DNA from: Lentilactobacillus kosonis | GTDB lineage: Bacteria; Bacillota; Bacilli; Lactobacillales; Lactobacillaceae | NCBI RefSeq assembly: GCF_003864335.1 | Contig: NZ_BEXA01000006.1 | Coordinates: 31,810-95,809, forward strand | Length of the DNA: 64,000 nt | Reading direction: 5' to 3' | In this document: one piece after another, positions 19,448 through 28,611 of the stretch | Position numbering within the stretch: position 1 is the stretch's first letter | Layout of the letters: each line of letters starts with the position of its first letter | Made by a program: the position numbers and the translations under genes | The notes under the pieces: generated by a model | Told to the model about the DNA's origin: nothing | Seen by the model: only the letters and a program-made list of their open reading frames with translations | Database searches by the model: none

Positions 19448-19508
19448 GAAAAATGATAAAAAGCCGCTATTCCTAATGGTTAGGAATAGCGGCTTTTTAT
19501 CATTTTTC
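19448..19508. terminator. Bidirectional terminator with a perfect 28-bp stem
   Basis: Bases 19448-19475 are the exact reverse complement of 19481-19508, with loop ATGGT. The core AAAAGCCGCTATTCC and T-runs on both sides serve both convergent genes. The stem is far longer than needed for termination. Confidence 0.95.
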
Positions 19509-19511
19509 AAT

Positions 19512-20072
19512 TTAGTATATGAAAATTTCATCGTCTGATTTAGAGAAGGGGTTCTCTTTATCAATATGATCGTAAAATAGAACGCCGTGCAAATGATCGA
19601 TTTCGTGTTGACAAACAATTGCTGGGTAGTTCTTTAACCGGATATGGTGACTGTTGCCATCCACATCAGTGTATTCTAGGGTGATTCTAGCTGAACGGGG
19701 AACATAACCAGGAACATCTTGATCTACTGATAGACAACCTTCGCCTTCAGTTAGTGCACCGCGTTGAACAGAGTTAGAAACAATCACAGGATTGATAATA
19801 ACATCTTTGAAAACCGGTTCCTCATTTTCATCTTCTGCGGGGACCATTACGGAAGCCATCATCTTAGAAGCGCCTACTTGAGGAGCAGCTAATCCGACTC
19901 CTGCACGAAGACCATATTTCTCACATAATTCTGGGTCTTGACTGACTTCAAGATATTCCATTAGATCATGTGCTAATTGGCGATCTTCATCTGAAAGGGG
20001 AAAGGTTACTTTTTGAGCTTGTTGTCGTAATACTGGATCACCATCACGGACAATATCTTTCATAAGAAACAC
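19512..20072 (-). CDS. def: Peptide deformylase
   Basis: Removes the N-formyl group from nascent proteins. All three motifs are present: [15 protein letters not shown] and the metal-binding QHEIDHLHG. The insertion between the first two motifs marks a type 2 (Gram-positive) enzyme. GTG 20072 is the best start, because GGAGG (20081-20085) lies 8 bases upstream; ATG 20063 is 17 bases away and upstream codons overlap the site. Length is 186 residues. It is divergent from pdhA with 287 bases between starts. Confidence 0.96.
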   Translation of the reverse strand: MFLMKDIVRDGDPVLRQQAQKVTFPLSDEDRQLAHDLMEYLEVSQDPELCEKYGLRAGVGLAAPQVGASKMMASVMVPAEDENEEPVFKDVIINPVIVSNSVQRGALTEGEGCLSVDQDVPGYVPRSARITLEYTDVDGNSHHIRLKNYPAIVCQHEIDHLHGVLFYDHIDKENPFSKSDDEIFIY

Positions 20073-20261
20073 GATTAAAACCTCCAAAATAAAAATTATC
20101 TACACTCTATTCTAGCTTAATTTGAGAAAAAATACTATGAGCCTTTATTTGATGGGATTGATATTTTTTTCACAAACTATAAAAATGAAAGAATAGTGAA
20201 ACCCGTATATTAATTTTAGAAACAGTTTATGAAAAACTTGGTTTTAAGCGATTGAAAGGGC

Positions 20262-20290
20262 TTGCATATTTTCTGAAACAATGATAAATT
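20262..20290 (+). promoter_or_regulatory. Promoter of pdhABCD
   Basis: TTGCAT (20262-20267), 17-bp spacer and TAAATT (20285-20290), 70 bp before the pdhA start. Confidence 0.55.
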
Positions 20291-20314
20291 CTAGTTGTGG
20301 TTGAAAAAGATCAT

Positions 20315-20327
20315 TTGTGTATCACAA
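20315..20327. promoter_or_regulatory. Short palindrome in the pdhA leader
   Basis: TTGTG and CACAA flank TAT just downstream of the predicted transcription start. A further TTTCACAAA half-site lies at 20168-20176. These resemble Rex-type half-sites, but the spacing does not fit the known Rex site. Confidence 0.35.
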
Positions 20328-20359
20328 GTCTAGCTTTTTAGGAAAGGAAAGTGTTATAT

Positions 20360-21481
20360 ATGGCAGCAAAGAGTAAGCATATTGTTGACTTCGCAAAAAT
20401 CAAATCAACAATGAGCGATCCATACAAAAAACCGGTTCAAATAATCGATGAGAATGGAAAAATAGTTAATCAAGAACTGTTTGATACATTCAGCGATGAT
20501 GAATTAGTTACTTTGATGGAAAAGATGGTTTGGGAACGTACACTTCACGAACAAACTATGAACTTTTCTCGTCAAGGTCGCCTCGGTTTTTACGCTCCTA
20601 CCTACGGGGAAGAAGCTTCGGAAATGGGAATTGCGCATGCAATGCAAAAACAAGATTATTTATTCCCTGCTTACCGGGACTTACCACAATTGATCCAACA
20701 TGGTGCGACTGTTGAACAAGGATACCTATGGTCTAAGGGACACTATTTAGCAAACCAATATAATCCTGAGGGAACACGCTCATTCTTCCCACAAATCATT
20801 ATTGGCGCTCAATACGTTCAAGCAGCAGGTGCTGCTTTAGGAATTAAGAAGAACGGGGAAGAAAATGCTGTATCATACGCCTTTACCGGTGATGGTGGTA
20901 CATCTCAAGGTGATTTCTACGAAGGAATTAACTTCGCTAGTGCTTTCCAAGCACCAGCAGTATTCTTTGTTCAAAACAATGGCTTTGCAATTTCAGTTCC
21001 ACGATACAAACAAACCGCTGCTGAAACATTGGCCCAAAAGGGTGTTGCTTCAGGGGTTCCTGCAACTCAAGTTGATGGAATGGATATCTTAGCAACTTAT
21101 TTAGTTGCTAAGGAAGCGCGTGAGTTCGCAGCAGCTGGCAATGGCCCAGTGTTAGTTGAAACTTTGACTTACCGTTTTGGTGCCCACAGTTCAGCTGGTG
21201 ACGATCCAAGTCGTTATCGGACTAAAGAAGAAGAACAACCTTGGTTCGATCGTGACCCATTGATTCGTTTAAGAAAAGTTCTTACTGATAAAAAGCTTTG
21301 GGATCAAGCCAAAGAAGATGAATTAGTTGAACAATACAAGGGTGAATTTAAGGAAGCAATGAAGAACGCTGAAGCAGCACCTGAACAAAAGGTAACTGAC
21401 TTCTTGAAGACTACTTTTGAAACCCCAACCCCTAATGTTCAACGGGACATTGAAAAATATGAAGCAAAGGAGTCGAAGTAA
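20360..21481 (+). CDS. pdhA: Pyruvate dehydrogenase E1 component, alpha subunit
   Basis: With PdhB forms the thiamine-diphosphate enzyme that decarboxylates pyruvate and acetylates the E2 lipoyl group. The thiamine diphosphate motif starts at [13 protein letters not shown] and ends about 30 residues later at NNGFAIS. At 373 residues from ATG 20360 it has normal length. An in-frame GTG at 20351 is too close to the AGGAAAGG site. It is the first of four tightly spaced genes encoding the complete complex. In lactobacilli the complex supplies acetyl-CoA for lipid synthesis. Confidence 0.97.
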   Translation: MAAKSKHIVDFAKIKSTMSDPYKKPVQIIDENGKIVNQELFDTFSDDELVTLMEKMVWERTLHEQTMNFSRQGRLGFYAPTYGEEASEMGIAHAMQKQDYLFPAYRDLPQLIQHGATVEQGYLWSKGHYLANQYNPEGTRSFFPQIIIGAQYVQAAGAALGIKKNGEENAVSYAFTGDGGTSQGDFYEGINFASAFQAPAVFFVQNNGFAISVPRYKQTAAETLAQKGVASGVPATQVDGMDILATYLVAKEAREFAAAGNGPVLVETLTYRFGAHSSAGDDPSRYRTKEEEQPWFDRDPLIRLRKVLTDKKLWDQAKEDELVEQYKGEFKEAMKNAEAAPEQKVTDFLKTTFETPTPNVQRDIEKYEAKESK

Positions 21482-21483
21482 TC

Positions 21484-22461
21484 ATGGCTAAATTAACTTA
21501 TATTAAAGCAATTACCGACGGATTAGATCAAGTGTTACAAGACGACCCAAAGACTCTTATTTTCGGTGAAGACGTTGGTAAAAACGGTGGGGTATTTAGA
21601 ACTACCGATGGATTACAAGCAAAATTTGGTGAAGATCGAGTATTTGATACACCATTAGCCGAATCGGGAATTTTAGGTCTATCAATTGGACTAGCAGCTA
21701 CCGGCTGGCGTCCAATCCCAGAAATTCAATTCATGGGATTCACATTTGAAGCTGTCGATTCAATCGTTGGTCAAATGTCACGTAACCGTTTCAGATTTAA
21801 TGGCAAGATGTCAATGCCAATTACAATTAGAACTCCATTTGGTGGTGGTACACATACTGCTGAACTTCATGGTGATTCAATGGAAAACATCTTTACTGGT
21901 GTGCCAGGACTTAGAGTGGTAACACCTTCTAATCCTTATGACGCTAAGGGATTAATTATTTCCGCAGTTGAAAATAATGACCCAGTATTGTTTATGGAAA
22001 ACTTGAAATTATATCGTTCAATGAAGGACGAAATTCCTGAAGGTAAATACACGGTACCGCTAGATAAGGCTAATGTTGTTCGTGAAGGAACTGATATTAC
22101 TATTGTGGCTTACAGTGCTGAAGTTAACGAAGCACTTAAAGTTGCCGATAAATTGGAAAAAGAAAACATTTCGGTTGAAGTAATTGATCTTCGATCACTT
22201 TCACCAATTGACACTGACACAATTTTTGCCTCAGTTGAAAAAACTCATAAGGTCGTGCTAGTTCAAGAAGCCCAAAAAATGGCTGGCGTTGGCGCCCATG
22301 TTGCTTCTGAAATTGCAGAAAATAAGATTATGTCATTAGATGCTCCAATTGGAAGAGTGGCAGCACCTGATAGTATCTTCCCATTTGCAATGGCAGAAAA
22401 CGACTGGCTTCCAAATGCCGACGATATTGAAGAAAAAGTACGGGAAATCTTGAATTATTAA
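21484..22461 (+). CDS. pdhB: Pyruvate dehydrogenase E1 component, beta subunit
   Basis: 325 residues, transketolase-like pyrimidine-binding domain then C-terminal transketolase domain. Characteristic segments are [36 protein letters not shown] and the [17 protein letters not shown] tail domain. It starts 2 bases after the pdhA stop with an AGGAG site inside the pdhA end, so translation is coupled. It forms the alpha2-beta2 E1 with PdhA. Confidence 0.97.
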   Translation: MAKLTYIKAITDGLDQVLQDDPKTLIFGEDVGKNGGVFRTTDGLQAKFGEDRVFDTPLAESGILGLSIGLAATGWRPIPEIQFMGFTFEAVDSIVGQMSRNRFRFNGKMSMPITIRTPFGGGTHTAELHGDSMENIFTGVPGLRVVTPSNPYDAKGLIISAVENNDPVLFMENLKLYRSMKDEIPEGKYTVPLDKANVVREGTDITIVAYSAEVNEALKVADKLEKENISVEVIDLRSLSPIDTDTIFASVEKTHKVVLVQEAQKMAGVGAHVASEIAENKIMSLDAPIGRVAAPDSIFPFAMAENDWLPNADDIEEKVREILNY

Positions 22462-22489
22462 TTCTAATTAAGAAAGGAAGTTTGACCCT

Positions 22490-23809
22490 ATGGCTTACAA
22501 GTTTAAACTCCCAGAGCTAGGAGAAGGAATGGCCGAAGGTGAAGTTGCCACTTGGCTAGTCAAACCTGGCGATGAAGTCAAAGAAGACGATCCATTAGTT
22601 GAAATTCAAAACGATAAATCAGTTTCTGAATTACCTTCCCCAGTAGCTGGTACAATCAAGGAAATTCAAAAACAAGAAGGGGAAACTGCTGAAATTGGCG
22701 ATGTGTTAGTTGTCATTGATGATGGTTCAGCTGACTCAGCTGATGATACTCCAGCAACCCCAGCAGAAGAGAAACCAGCTGCTGAAGCGCCTGCAGCTAG
22801 TGCAGCCCCAGTAGAACAATCAGCTCCAGCCGCAAGCAGCACAATTCCAGTTGCTGCTGACCCAAATAAATTGGTTTTAGCAATGCCTTCTGTTCGTCAA
22901 TATGCTCGTGATAAGGGAATTGATATCTCAGTTGTTCCGGCCACTGGAAATCATGGCCAAGTTACTAAGGCTGACGTTGATGGATTTAATGGTAGTATTG
23001 CAGCTCCTGCAGCTTCCACAAGTGCACCCGCAGCCACTACTCCTACAGCAGCGGCTGATAAACCTGCTGCAACTCCAATTCAAGCTTACACTTCAGCAAC
23101 TCCAGAATTAGAGACACGCGAAAAGATGTCATTAACTCGTAAAGCAATTGCTAAACAAATGCGCTTGTCTAAAGACATTGCGCCACACGTAACATCATTT
23201 GATGATGTTGAAGTAACGGCTTTGATGGCAAACCGTAAACGTTACAAGGAACTTGCTAAGGATCGCGATATTCACTTGACCTTCTTGCCATACATTGTTA
23301 AAGCATTGGTTGCTGTTATGAAGGCCTACCCTGAATTGAACGCTTCAATTGATGACACAACACAAGAAATTGTTTATAAACATTACTATAATGTTGGAAT
23401 TGCCACTAACACTGAACACGGACTCTATGTACCAAATGTTAAGAATGCTGATTCTAAAGGTATGTTTGAAATTGCCAAGGAAATTACTGAAAATAGTCAG
23501 GCTGCCTACGATAATAAACTTTCCGCTGATAAAATGAGTGGCGGTTCAATCACTATTAGTAATGTTGGTTCAATTGGTGGTGGCTGGTTTACCCCAGTTA
23601 TTAACTACCCAGAAGTTGCCATTCTTGGAGTTGGTAAAATTGCTAAAGAACCATACGTTGATGATGACGGTGAAATTAAAGTTGGTAACATGCTCAAGTT
23701 ATCATTGAGTTACGATCACCGGTTAATCGATGGCGCGTTGGCTCAGAATGCACTTAACATGCTTAATAAATTGTTACATGATCCAGATATGCTTTTGATG
23801 GAAGGATGA
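22490..23809 (+). CDS. pdhC: Dihydrolipoamide acetyltransferase (E2)
   Basis: 439 residues. There is one lipoyl domain (1-78) with the lipoylated lysine in EIQNDKSVSELPSP (K44). An Ala/Pro-rich linker (about 85-120) leads to the E1/E3-binding domain (AMPSVRQYARDKGIDIS), then a second Ala/Pro/Thr-rich linker. The acyltransferase core ends with SYDHRLIDGALA, where the histidine is catalytic. It forms the complex core and transfers acetyl from lipoate to CoA. AAGGAAG lies upstream of the start; the stop is followed by pdhD after 7 bases. Confidence 0.97.
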   Translation: MAYKFKLPELGEGMAEGEVATWLVKPGDEVKEDDPLVEIQNDKSVSELPSPVAGTIKEIQKQEGETAEIGDVLVVIDDGSADSADDTPATPAEEKPAAEAPAASAAPVEQSAPAASSTIPVAADPNKLVLAMPSVRQYARDKGIDISVVPATGNHGQVTKADVDGFNGSIAAPAASTSAPAATTPTAAADKPAATPIQAYTSATPELETREKMSLTRKAIAKQMRLSKDIAPHVTSFDDVEVTALMANRKRYKELAKDRDIHLTFLPYIVKALVAVMKAYPELNASIDDTTQEIVYKHYYNVGIATNTEHGLYVPNVKNADSKGMFEIAKEITENSQAAYDNKLSADKMSGGSITISNVGSIGGGWFTPVINYPEVAILGVGKIAKEPYVDDDGEIKVGNMLKLSLSYDHRLIDGALAQNALNMLNKLLHDPDMLLMEG

Positions 23810-23816
23810 TTGAATA

Positions 23817-25241
23817 ATGGCTGATGCTGAAAAGAAAGAAACAGTAATTATCGGAGCAGGCCCTGGTGGTTATGTTGCCGCCATTCGTGCATCTGAACTT
23901 GGTCAAAAGGTTACCTTGATTGAAAAATCGGATACCTTGGGCGGAGTTTGTTTAAACGTTGGTTGTGTACCATCAAAGGCGTTGATTGCGGCTGGACATC
24001 GATTACAAGAAGCTAATAACTCTGATGAATATGGAATTACTAGCCAAGGTGCTACAATCGATTTTTCTAAAACTCAAGAATGGAAACAACACGACGTGGT
24101 TGATCGAATGACTAATGGGGTTTCTATGTTATTGAAGAAGCACAAAGTTGAAGTTATTCAAGGCGAAGCAGTCTTAGATAGTGATACTCGATTACGAGTT
24201 ATGCCAGTTGGTCCACGTCAATTTATGGACAACAACAATGGTCAAGTAATCGACTTTGATAACTTGATTATTGCAAGTGGTTCACATCCAATTGAAATTC
24301 CGGGATTTAAGTTCGACGGACGAGTAGTTGACTCAACTGGTGGCCTTAATTTACCTGAGGTTCCTAAAGAATTCGTTGTTATCGGTGGTGGATACGTTGG
24401 AACTGAATTGGCCGGTGCGTACGCTAATCTTGGCTCCCATGTAACTATTATTGAAGGGACTGATTCTATATTGGCCGGATTTACTAAAGATATGGTTGCC
24501 GTTGTTTTGAAGCAACTTAAGGCCAAAGGGGTTGATGTGATTACAGGCGCTAAGGCTAAGTCATCAACTCAAGATGATAATAGTGTTACTGTCACTTATG
24601 AAGTTGACGGTAAAGAATCGACTGTGACTGCTGATTATTGCATGGTTACGGTTGGCCGGAGACCTAACACTGATGAGTTAGGTCTCGAATACACTAAGGT
24701 TGAACTTGATGATCGTGGTTTAGTTAAGACAGATGAACAAGGTAGAACGGCTTCTGAACATATATTTGCCATTGGTGATATTGCTTCTGGTCCTGCTTTG
24801 GCTCATAAGGCTTTCTTCCAGGGAAAAGTGGCAGCTGGAGCAATTTCGGGTAAAAAGACTGCCAACGATTACATTGGCGTCCCAGCTGTATGTTTTTCAG
24901 ACCCTGAGTTAGCCGTTGTTGGTTTAACTGAATCTCAAGCTAAAGAACAAGGCCTCGAAGTTCAAACCGCTAAGTTCCCATTTGCTGGAAATGCAAGAGC
25001 TGTTTCCCTTTACGAAGCTGATGGTTTTGTCCATCTAATCTTTACTAAAGATGAAGGAACAGTTCTTGGTGGTGAAGTTGCTGGACCTGGCGCTAGTGAT
25101 TTAATTGCCGAATTAAGTTTGGCAGTAAATGGACGAATGAATGTTGAGGACATCGCGTTAACAATTCATCCACATCCAACCTTGAGTGAACCAGTTCAAG
25201 AAGCTGCTGATATTGCACTTGGTTTCCCAACTCATATCTAG
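23817..25241 (+). CDS. pdhD: Dihydrolipoamide dehydrogenase (E3)
   Basis: FAD/NAD-dependent reoxidation of the E2 lipoyl group. The N-terminal FAD motif is IIGAGPGGYVAAIRA and the redox-active disulfide is in GGVCLNVGCVPSKAL. The NAD motif is VVIGGGYVGTELAGAYANLG, and the C-terminal dimer domain carries the catalytic HPHPTLSE. At 474 residues it is full length. It is the last gene of the pdh operon and is followed by a terminator. Confidence 0.97.
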   Translation: MADAEKKETVIIGAGPGGYVAAIRASELGQKVTLIEKSDTLGGVCLNVGCVPSKALIAAGHRLQEANNSDEYGITSQGATIDFSKTQEWKQHDVVDRMTNGVSMLLKKHKVEVIQGEAVLDSDTRLRVMPVGPRQFMDNNNGQVIDFDNLIIASGSHPIEIPGFKFDGRVVDSTGGLNLPEVPKEFVVIGGGYVGTELAGAYANLGSHVTIIEGTDSILAGFTKDMVAVVLKQLKAKGVDVITGAKAKSSTQDDNSVTVTYEVDGKESTVTADYCMVTVGRRPNTDELGLEYTKVELDDRGLVKTDEQGRTASEHIFAIGDIASGPALAHKAFFQGKVAAGAISGKKTANDYIGVPAVCFSDPELAVVGLTESQAKEQGLEVQTAKFPFAGNARAVSLYEADGFVHLIFTKDEGTVLGGEVAGPGASDLIAELSLAVNGRMNVEDIALTIHPHPTLSEPVQEAADIALGFPTHI

Positions 25242-25269
25242 ACTTGTTAGACAAATTAATAATCAAAAG

Positions 25270-25301
25270 ACTCGTATTAGTATTGATAATACGAGTTTTT
25301 T
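25270..25301 (+). terminator. Terminator of the pdh operon
   Basis: ACTCGTATTA (25270-25279) pairs with TAATACGAGT (25287-25296), then six T. Confidence 0.9.
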
Positions 25302-25382
25302 GATTGCCAATTTTAATTATTTTTATGTTTAAAACCAGGTGATAAAAACGTGCCAATAAAAAATAAATTCTTGTTTCTAAAG

Positions 25383-25405
25383 TTTGTGAAATGACTTTTC
25401 ACAAA
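25383..25405. promoter_or_regulatory. 9-bp inverted repeat over the UPF0223 promoter
   Basis: TTTGTGAAA (25383-25391) and TTTCACAAA (25397-25405) are perfect inverted copies separated by TGACT. They overlap the -35 region of the promoter at 25396-25424. The half-site is identical to that of the NADH-sensing repressor Rex, but Rex sites normally have a shorter centre. Confidence 0.55.
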
Positions 25406-25424
25406 TAGCGGGTTAGATTATAAT
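25396..25424 (+). promoter_or_regulatory. Promoter of UPF0223-phosphatase genes
   Basis: A weak -35 TTTTCA (25396-25401), 17-bp spacer and perfect TATAAT (25419-25424), 29 bp before the ATG. A weak -35 inside an inverted repeat fits a regulated promoter. Confidence 0.6.
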
Positions 25425-25452
25425 TAACTTAATAAAGTGATGGAGAAAATTA

Positions 25453-25747
25453 ATGGCAGAAAATTATGAGTACCCCCTGGTAGAGGGATTGAGTGTAACG
25501 GAACTTTCTGATTTAATTGAATTTTATAATGCGGTTGAACAGGCTTATGAGAATCCGCGGGGGAATTGAGCGTAGTGAATTCCAAAGTGCATATAACAAA
25601 TTTCGAGCAATCATTCCAGCTAAATCGGAACAAAAACAGTTAGAAAAACGGTTTGCTGATGAATCTGGTTTTGATTCATACCAAGCGATTAAACAACTTG
25701 AACAGACTGAATCAAGCCTTATTAAAGTTGGTGATAGGAATGGATAA
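25453..25747 (+). CDS. UPF0223 family protein (frameshifted)
   Basis: Small helical YktA-like protein of unknown function, 97 residues after repair. The first 36 residues (MAENYEYPLVEGLSVTELSD onward) end in NPRGN and a stop, while the rest (GIERSEFQSAYNKFRAIIPAKSE) lies in another frame. Removing one G from the five-G run at 25558-25562 joins them. This is one of the few breaks that look like an inserted base. The gene overlaps the next by 8 bp. The pairing of this family with an inositol-phosphatase homologue is conserved in Firmicutes. Confidence 0.85.
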
Positions 25748-26519
25748 TGACGAACTAAGTAGGACAGTTAAAGTTGTTAGAAGCTGGTTAATGGAAGCTA
25801 GGGACAATGTCTTAAGACAAATTGATTCCAGACTAAAGGTAGCCACTAAGAGTAGTCGAAGCGATTTAGTCACGAATATCGATCGATCAAATGAACAATT
25901 TATAGTGAATAAGATCAGGGAATTTGATTCAAAAGCAAAAATTTTGGGTGAAGAAGGCTTTGGCGATCAGGTTACTAATTCTGACGGTCGAGTTTGGATT
26001 GTTGATCCAATTGATGGTACGATGAACTTTGTAAAACAACGCAATCACTTTGCGATGATGATAAGTTTATATATCAACGGTGACGGAGTTCTTGGCTTCA
26101 TAATGGATGTTATGAACAATGAATTGTTGTACGGCGGACCAGATTTTGGTGTATTTTTGAACTCAAATCAGATGACCAAAGCTAATAACTTAAAATTAAA
26201 GGATGGCTTAATTGGTTTAAGTGGACCAATGGTTATTCATAATGATTTTAATATGCAAGAAATTGCTAATACGTCTTTGGGAATGAGAGTGTATGGTAGT
26301 GCTGGAATTGACATGATTGCTGTTTTGAAGGGTGAATTGGTTGGATATATATCTTATCTAAAACCTTGGGATTTTGGTGCTGGTAGGATCCTTGCCGAAA
26401 CCATCGGATTAAAAATCACTACTATTGACGGACATCAATTAGGTGTGTTATCATCGGAACCGGTATTATTAGCGACAGAAAATGCACATCACGACATTCT
26501 TACAATAGTGAAGAAGTAG
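25740..26519 (+). CDS. Inositol monophosphatase family protein
   Basis: 259 residues from ATG 25740, preceded by GGTGATAGG. Metal-dependent phosphomonoesterase fold: ILGEEGFG, the metal-binding WIVDPIDGTMNF and the C-terminal KPWDFGAGRILAE motif are present. The family includes inositol-1-phosphatase, fructose-1,6-bisphosphatase-like and nucleotide 3'-phosphatase enzymes. The true substrate in lactobacilli is not certain. Upstream codons in this frame overlap UPF0223 and are not part of the gene. It is followed by a terminator. Confidence 0.93.
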   Translation: MDNDELSRTVKVVRSWLMEARDNVLRQIDSRLKVATKSSRSDLVTNIDRSNEQFIVNKIREFDSKAKILGEEGFGDQVTNSDGRVWIVDPIDGTMNFVKQRNHFAMMISLYINGDGVLGFIMDVMNNELLYGGPDFGVFLNSNQMTKANNLKLKDGLIGLSGPMVIHNDFNMQEIANTSLGMRVYGSAGIDMIAVLKGELVGYISYLKPWDFGAGRILAETIGLKITTIDGHQLGVLSSEPVLLATENAHHDILTIVKK

Positions 26520-26523
26520 TCAT

Positions 26524-26549
26524 ACTGTGACGCATGTCACAGTTTTTTT
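26524..26549 (+). terminator. Terminator after inositol phosphatase gene
   Basis: ACTGTGAC (26524-26531) pairs with GTCACAGT (26536-26543) around GCAT, followed by seven T. Confidence 0.88.
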
Positions 26550-26608
26550 ATGCTAATATTTGTAGAAAATAACTTTATGATTTAAAAGATGAAGGGGAGC
26601 AACTGAAT

Positions 26609-28438
26609 TTGAAAACAAGAGACGACATTCGTAACATTGCCATTATTGCCCACGTTGACCACGGTAAGACCACTTTAGTTAACGAATTACTTAAACAATC
26701 AGATACACTTGACGAACACGTTCAAATCGAAGATCGTGCCATGGATACCAATGATATTGAAAAGGAACGTGGAATCACGATTCTTTCGAAGAACACTGCT
26801 GTTCGTTACGACGGTAAGCAAATCAATATCTTGGACACCCCAGGACATGCCGATTCGGTGGTGAAGTGGAACGAATCATGCGAATGGTTGATGGTGTTTT
26901 GCTTGTTGTTGATGCTTATGAAGGAACTATGCCACAAACTCGTTTTGTGCTTAAAAAAGCCCTTGATCAACATCTAACTCCAATCGTTGTTATTAACAAG
27001 ATTGACCGTGATGGTGCTCGTCCTGAAGAAGTTGTTGACGAAGTCCTTGACTTGTTCATTGAACTTGGCGCCGACGAAGAACAATTGGACTTCCCAGTTG
27101 TTTATGCATCAGCTATGAATGGTACTTCAAGTTTTGATTCTGACCTAAGCACTCAAGAACATACTATGAAGCCAATCTTTGATACAATTGTTAAAGATAT
27201 TCCTGCACCAATCGATAACTCAGACGAACCATTACAATTCCAAGTTGCCTTGTTGGATTACAATGACTTCGTTGGTCGTGTTGGTATTGGTCGAGTATTC
27301 CGTGGAACTATTAAGGTTGGGGACAGTGTTACTGTTATGAAGCTTGATGGTTCAACTCAAAACTTCCGAGTTACTAAGCTAATGGGATTCTTTGGCCTAA
27401 AGCGTCTTGATATTGAAGAAGCTAAAGCTGGAGATTTGATTGCCATTTCTGGTATGGATGAAATCAGTGTTGGTGAAACCGTTGTTGATGCTGCTCATCA
27501 AGAAGCACTTCCAGTGTTGAGAATTGACGAACCAACTCTTCAAATGACATTCGGAACTAACACATCACCATTGCCGGCCAAGACGGGAATTTGTTACTGC
27601 TCGTCAACTTGAAGATCGTTGAAACGTGAGTTACACACTGATGTTTCTCTTCGAGTAGATGATACTGACAACCCTGGTGCATGGACTGTTTCCGGTCGTG
27701 GTGAACTTCATCTTTCTATCTTAATTGAAAACTTGCGTCGTGAAGGCTTGAATTACAAGCTTCACGTCCACAGGTTATTTATAAGGATGTTGATGGTGTC
27801 TTGAGCGAACCATTTGAATCTGTTCAAATCGATACACCTGATGAGTACACTGGTTCAATCATTGATAGCCTTTCAAAACGTAAAGCAGAAATGCAAAACA
27901 TGGAAAGTGTTGGTAATGGACAAACTCGTTTGACATTCCTTGCACCTTCTAGAGGTTTGATTGGTTACTCAACAGAATTCCTTTCAATGACTCGTGGATA
28001 CGGGATTATGAACCATACATTTGAAAAATACATGCCAGTTATTAAGAACTGGAACCCTGGTCGTCAAAGGGTACTTTAGTTTCTATGAACTCTGGTAAAG
28101 CTACTACTTATGCAATGATGGGAATCGAAAGTCGTGGTACTTTAGTAATCGATCCAGGTACTGAAGTATACGAAGGAATGATCGTTGGTGAAAATAACCG
28201 TGAAAACGACATTACTGTTAACATCACTAAGGGTAAGAACTTGACCAACGTTCGTGCTGCTGGTTCTGATGATATGGCTCGGATTAAGACTCCAACCCAT
28301 TTCTCACTTGAAGAATCATTGGAATTCATCAATGAAGATGAATTATGTGAAATCACACCTAACTTCGTCCGTCTCCGCAAACGTTTATTAAACACTAGTG
28401 AACGTGAAAAGGATGCTAAGCGTCGTAAGCATAACTAA
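26609..28438 (+). CDS. typA: Translational GTPase TypA/BipA (about six frameshifts)
   Basis: Ribosome-associated GTPase needed for 50S assembly and stress adaptation. The TTG start follows GGGGAG. G1 is [10 protein letters not shown], then switch [11 protein letters not shown]3 DTPGHADF and G4 NKID. The BipA-specific C-terminus ([20 protein letters not shown]) is intact. Breaks, each one base missing from a short run: T near 26853, T near 27573, A near 27590, T near 27615, C near 27758 and G near 28069. Repair gives 611 residues, the family length. Six losses in one conserved gene with no other decay point to sequencing error. Confidence 0.93.
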
Positions 28439-28466
28439 TTAAACCAAGTAATTGGGGATAATAATT

Positions 28467-28500
28467 AAAACCGTAAAGACATTTGTCTTTACGGTTTTTT
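28467..28500 (+). terminator. Terminator after typA
   Basis: A perfect 14-bp stem (28467-28480 with 28485-28498) with loop ATTT and a six-T tail. Confidence 0.93.
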
Positions 28501-28556
28501 GCATTTAAAACAGATGACGGATTAAGATAAGTTTAGAATTTGCAACTATGCGGTTG

Positions 28557-28565
28557 TGATATAAT
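28557..28565 (+). promoter_or_regulatory. Extended -10 promoter of ftsW
   Basis: TGATATAAT is a perfect extended -10, 47 bp before the ftsW ATG. Confidence 0.55.
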
Positions 28566-28611
28566 TGTCCGTATTGAGGTTTAATAAATAGGTAAGGTGT
28601 GGGAACAGGGT

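Noticed and set aside
20315..20327. Canonical Rex operator before pdhA
   Set aside because: The arms TTGTG/CACAA are right, but the centre is only three bases; the known site is longer. I keep it only as a possible half-site.
25653..25739. Longer N-terminus for the inositol phosphatase
   Set aside because: This stretch is the UPF0223 coding region in another frame; ATG 25740 matches family N-termini.
26866..28438. Programmed frameshifting or gene splitting in typA
   Set aside because: Six separate single-base losses without slippery sites or stimulatory structures, in many unrelated genes, fit sequencing error better.
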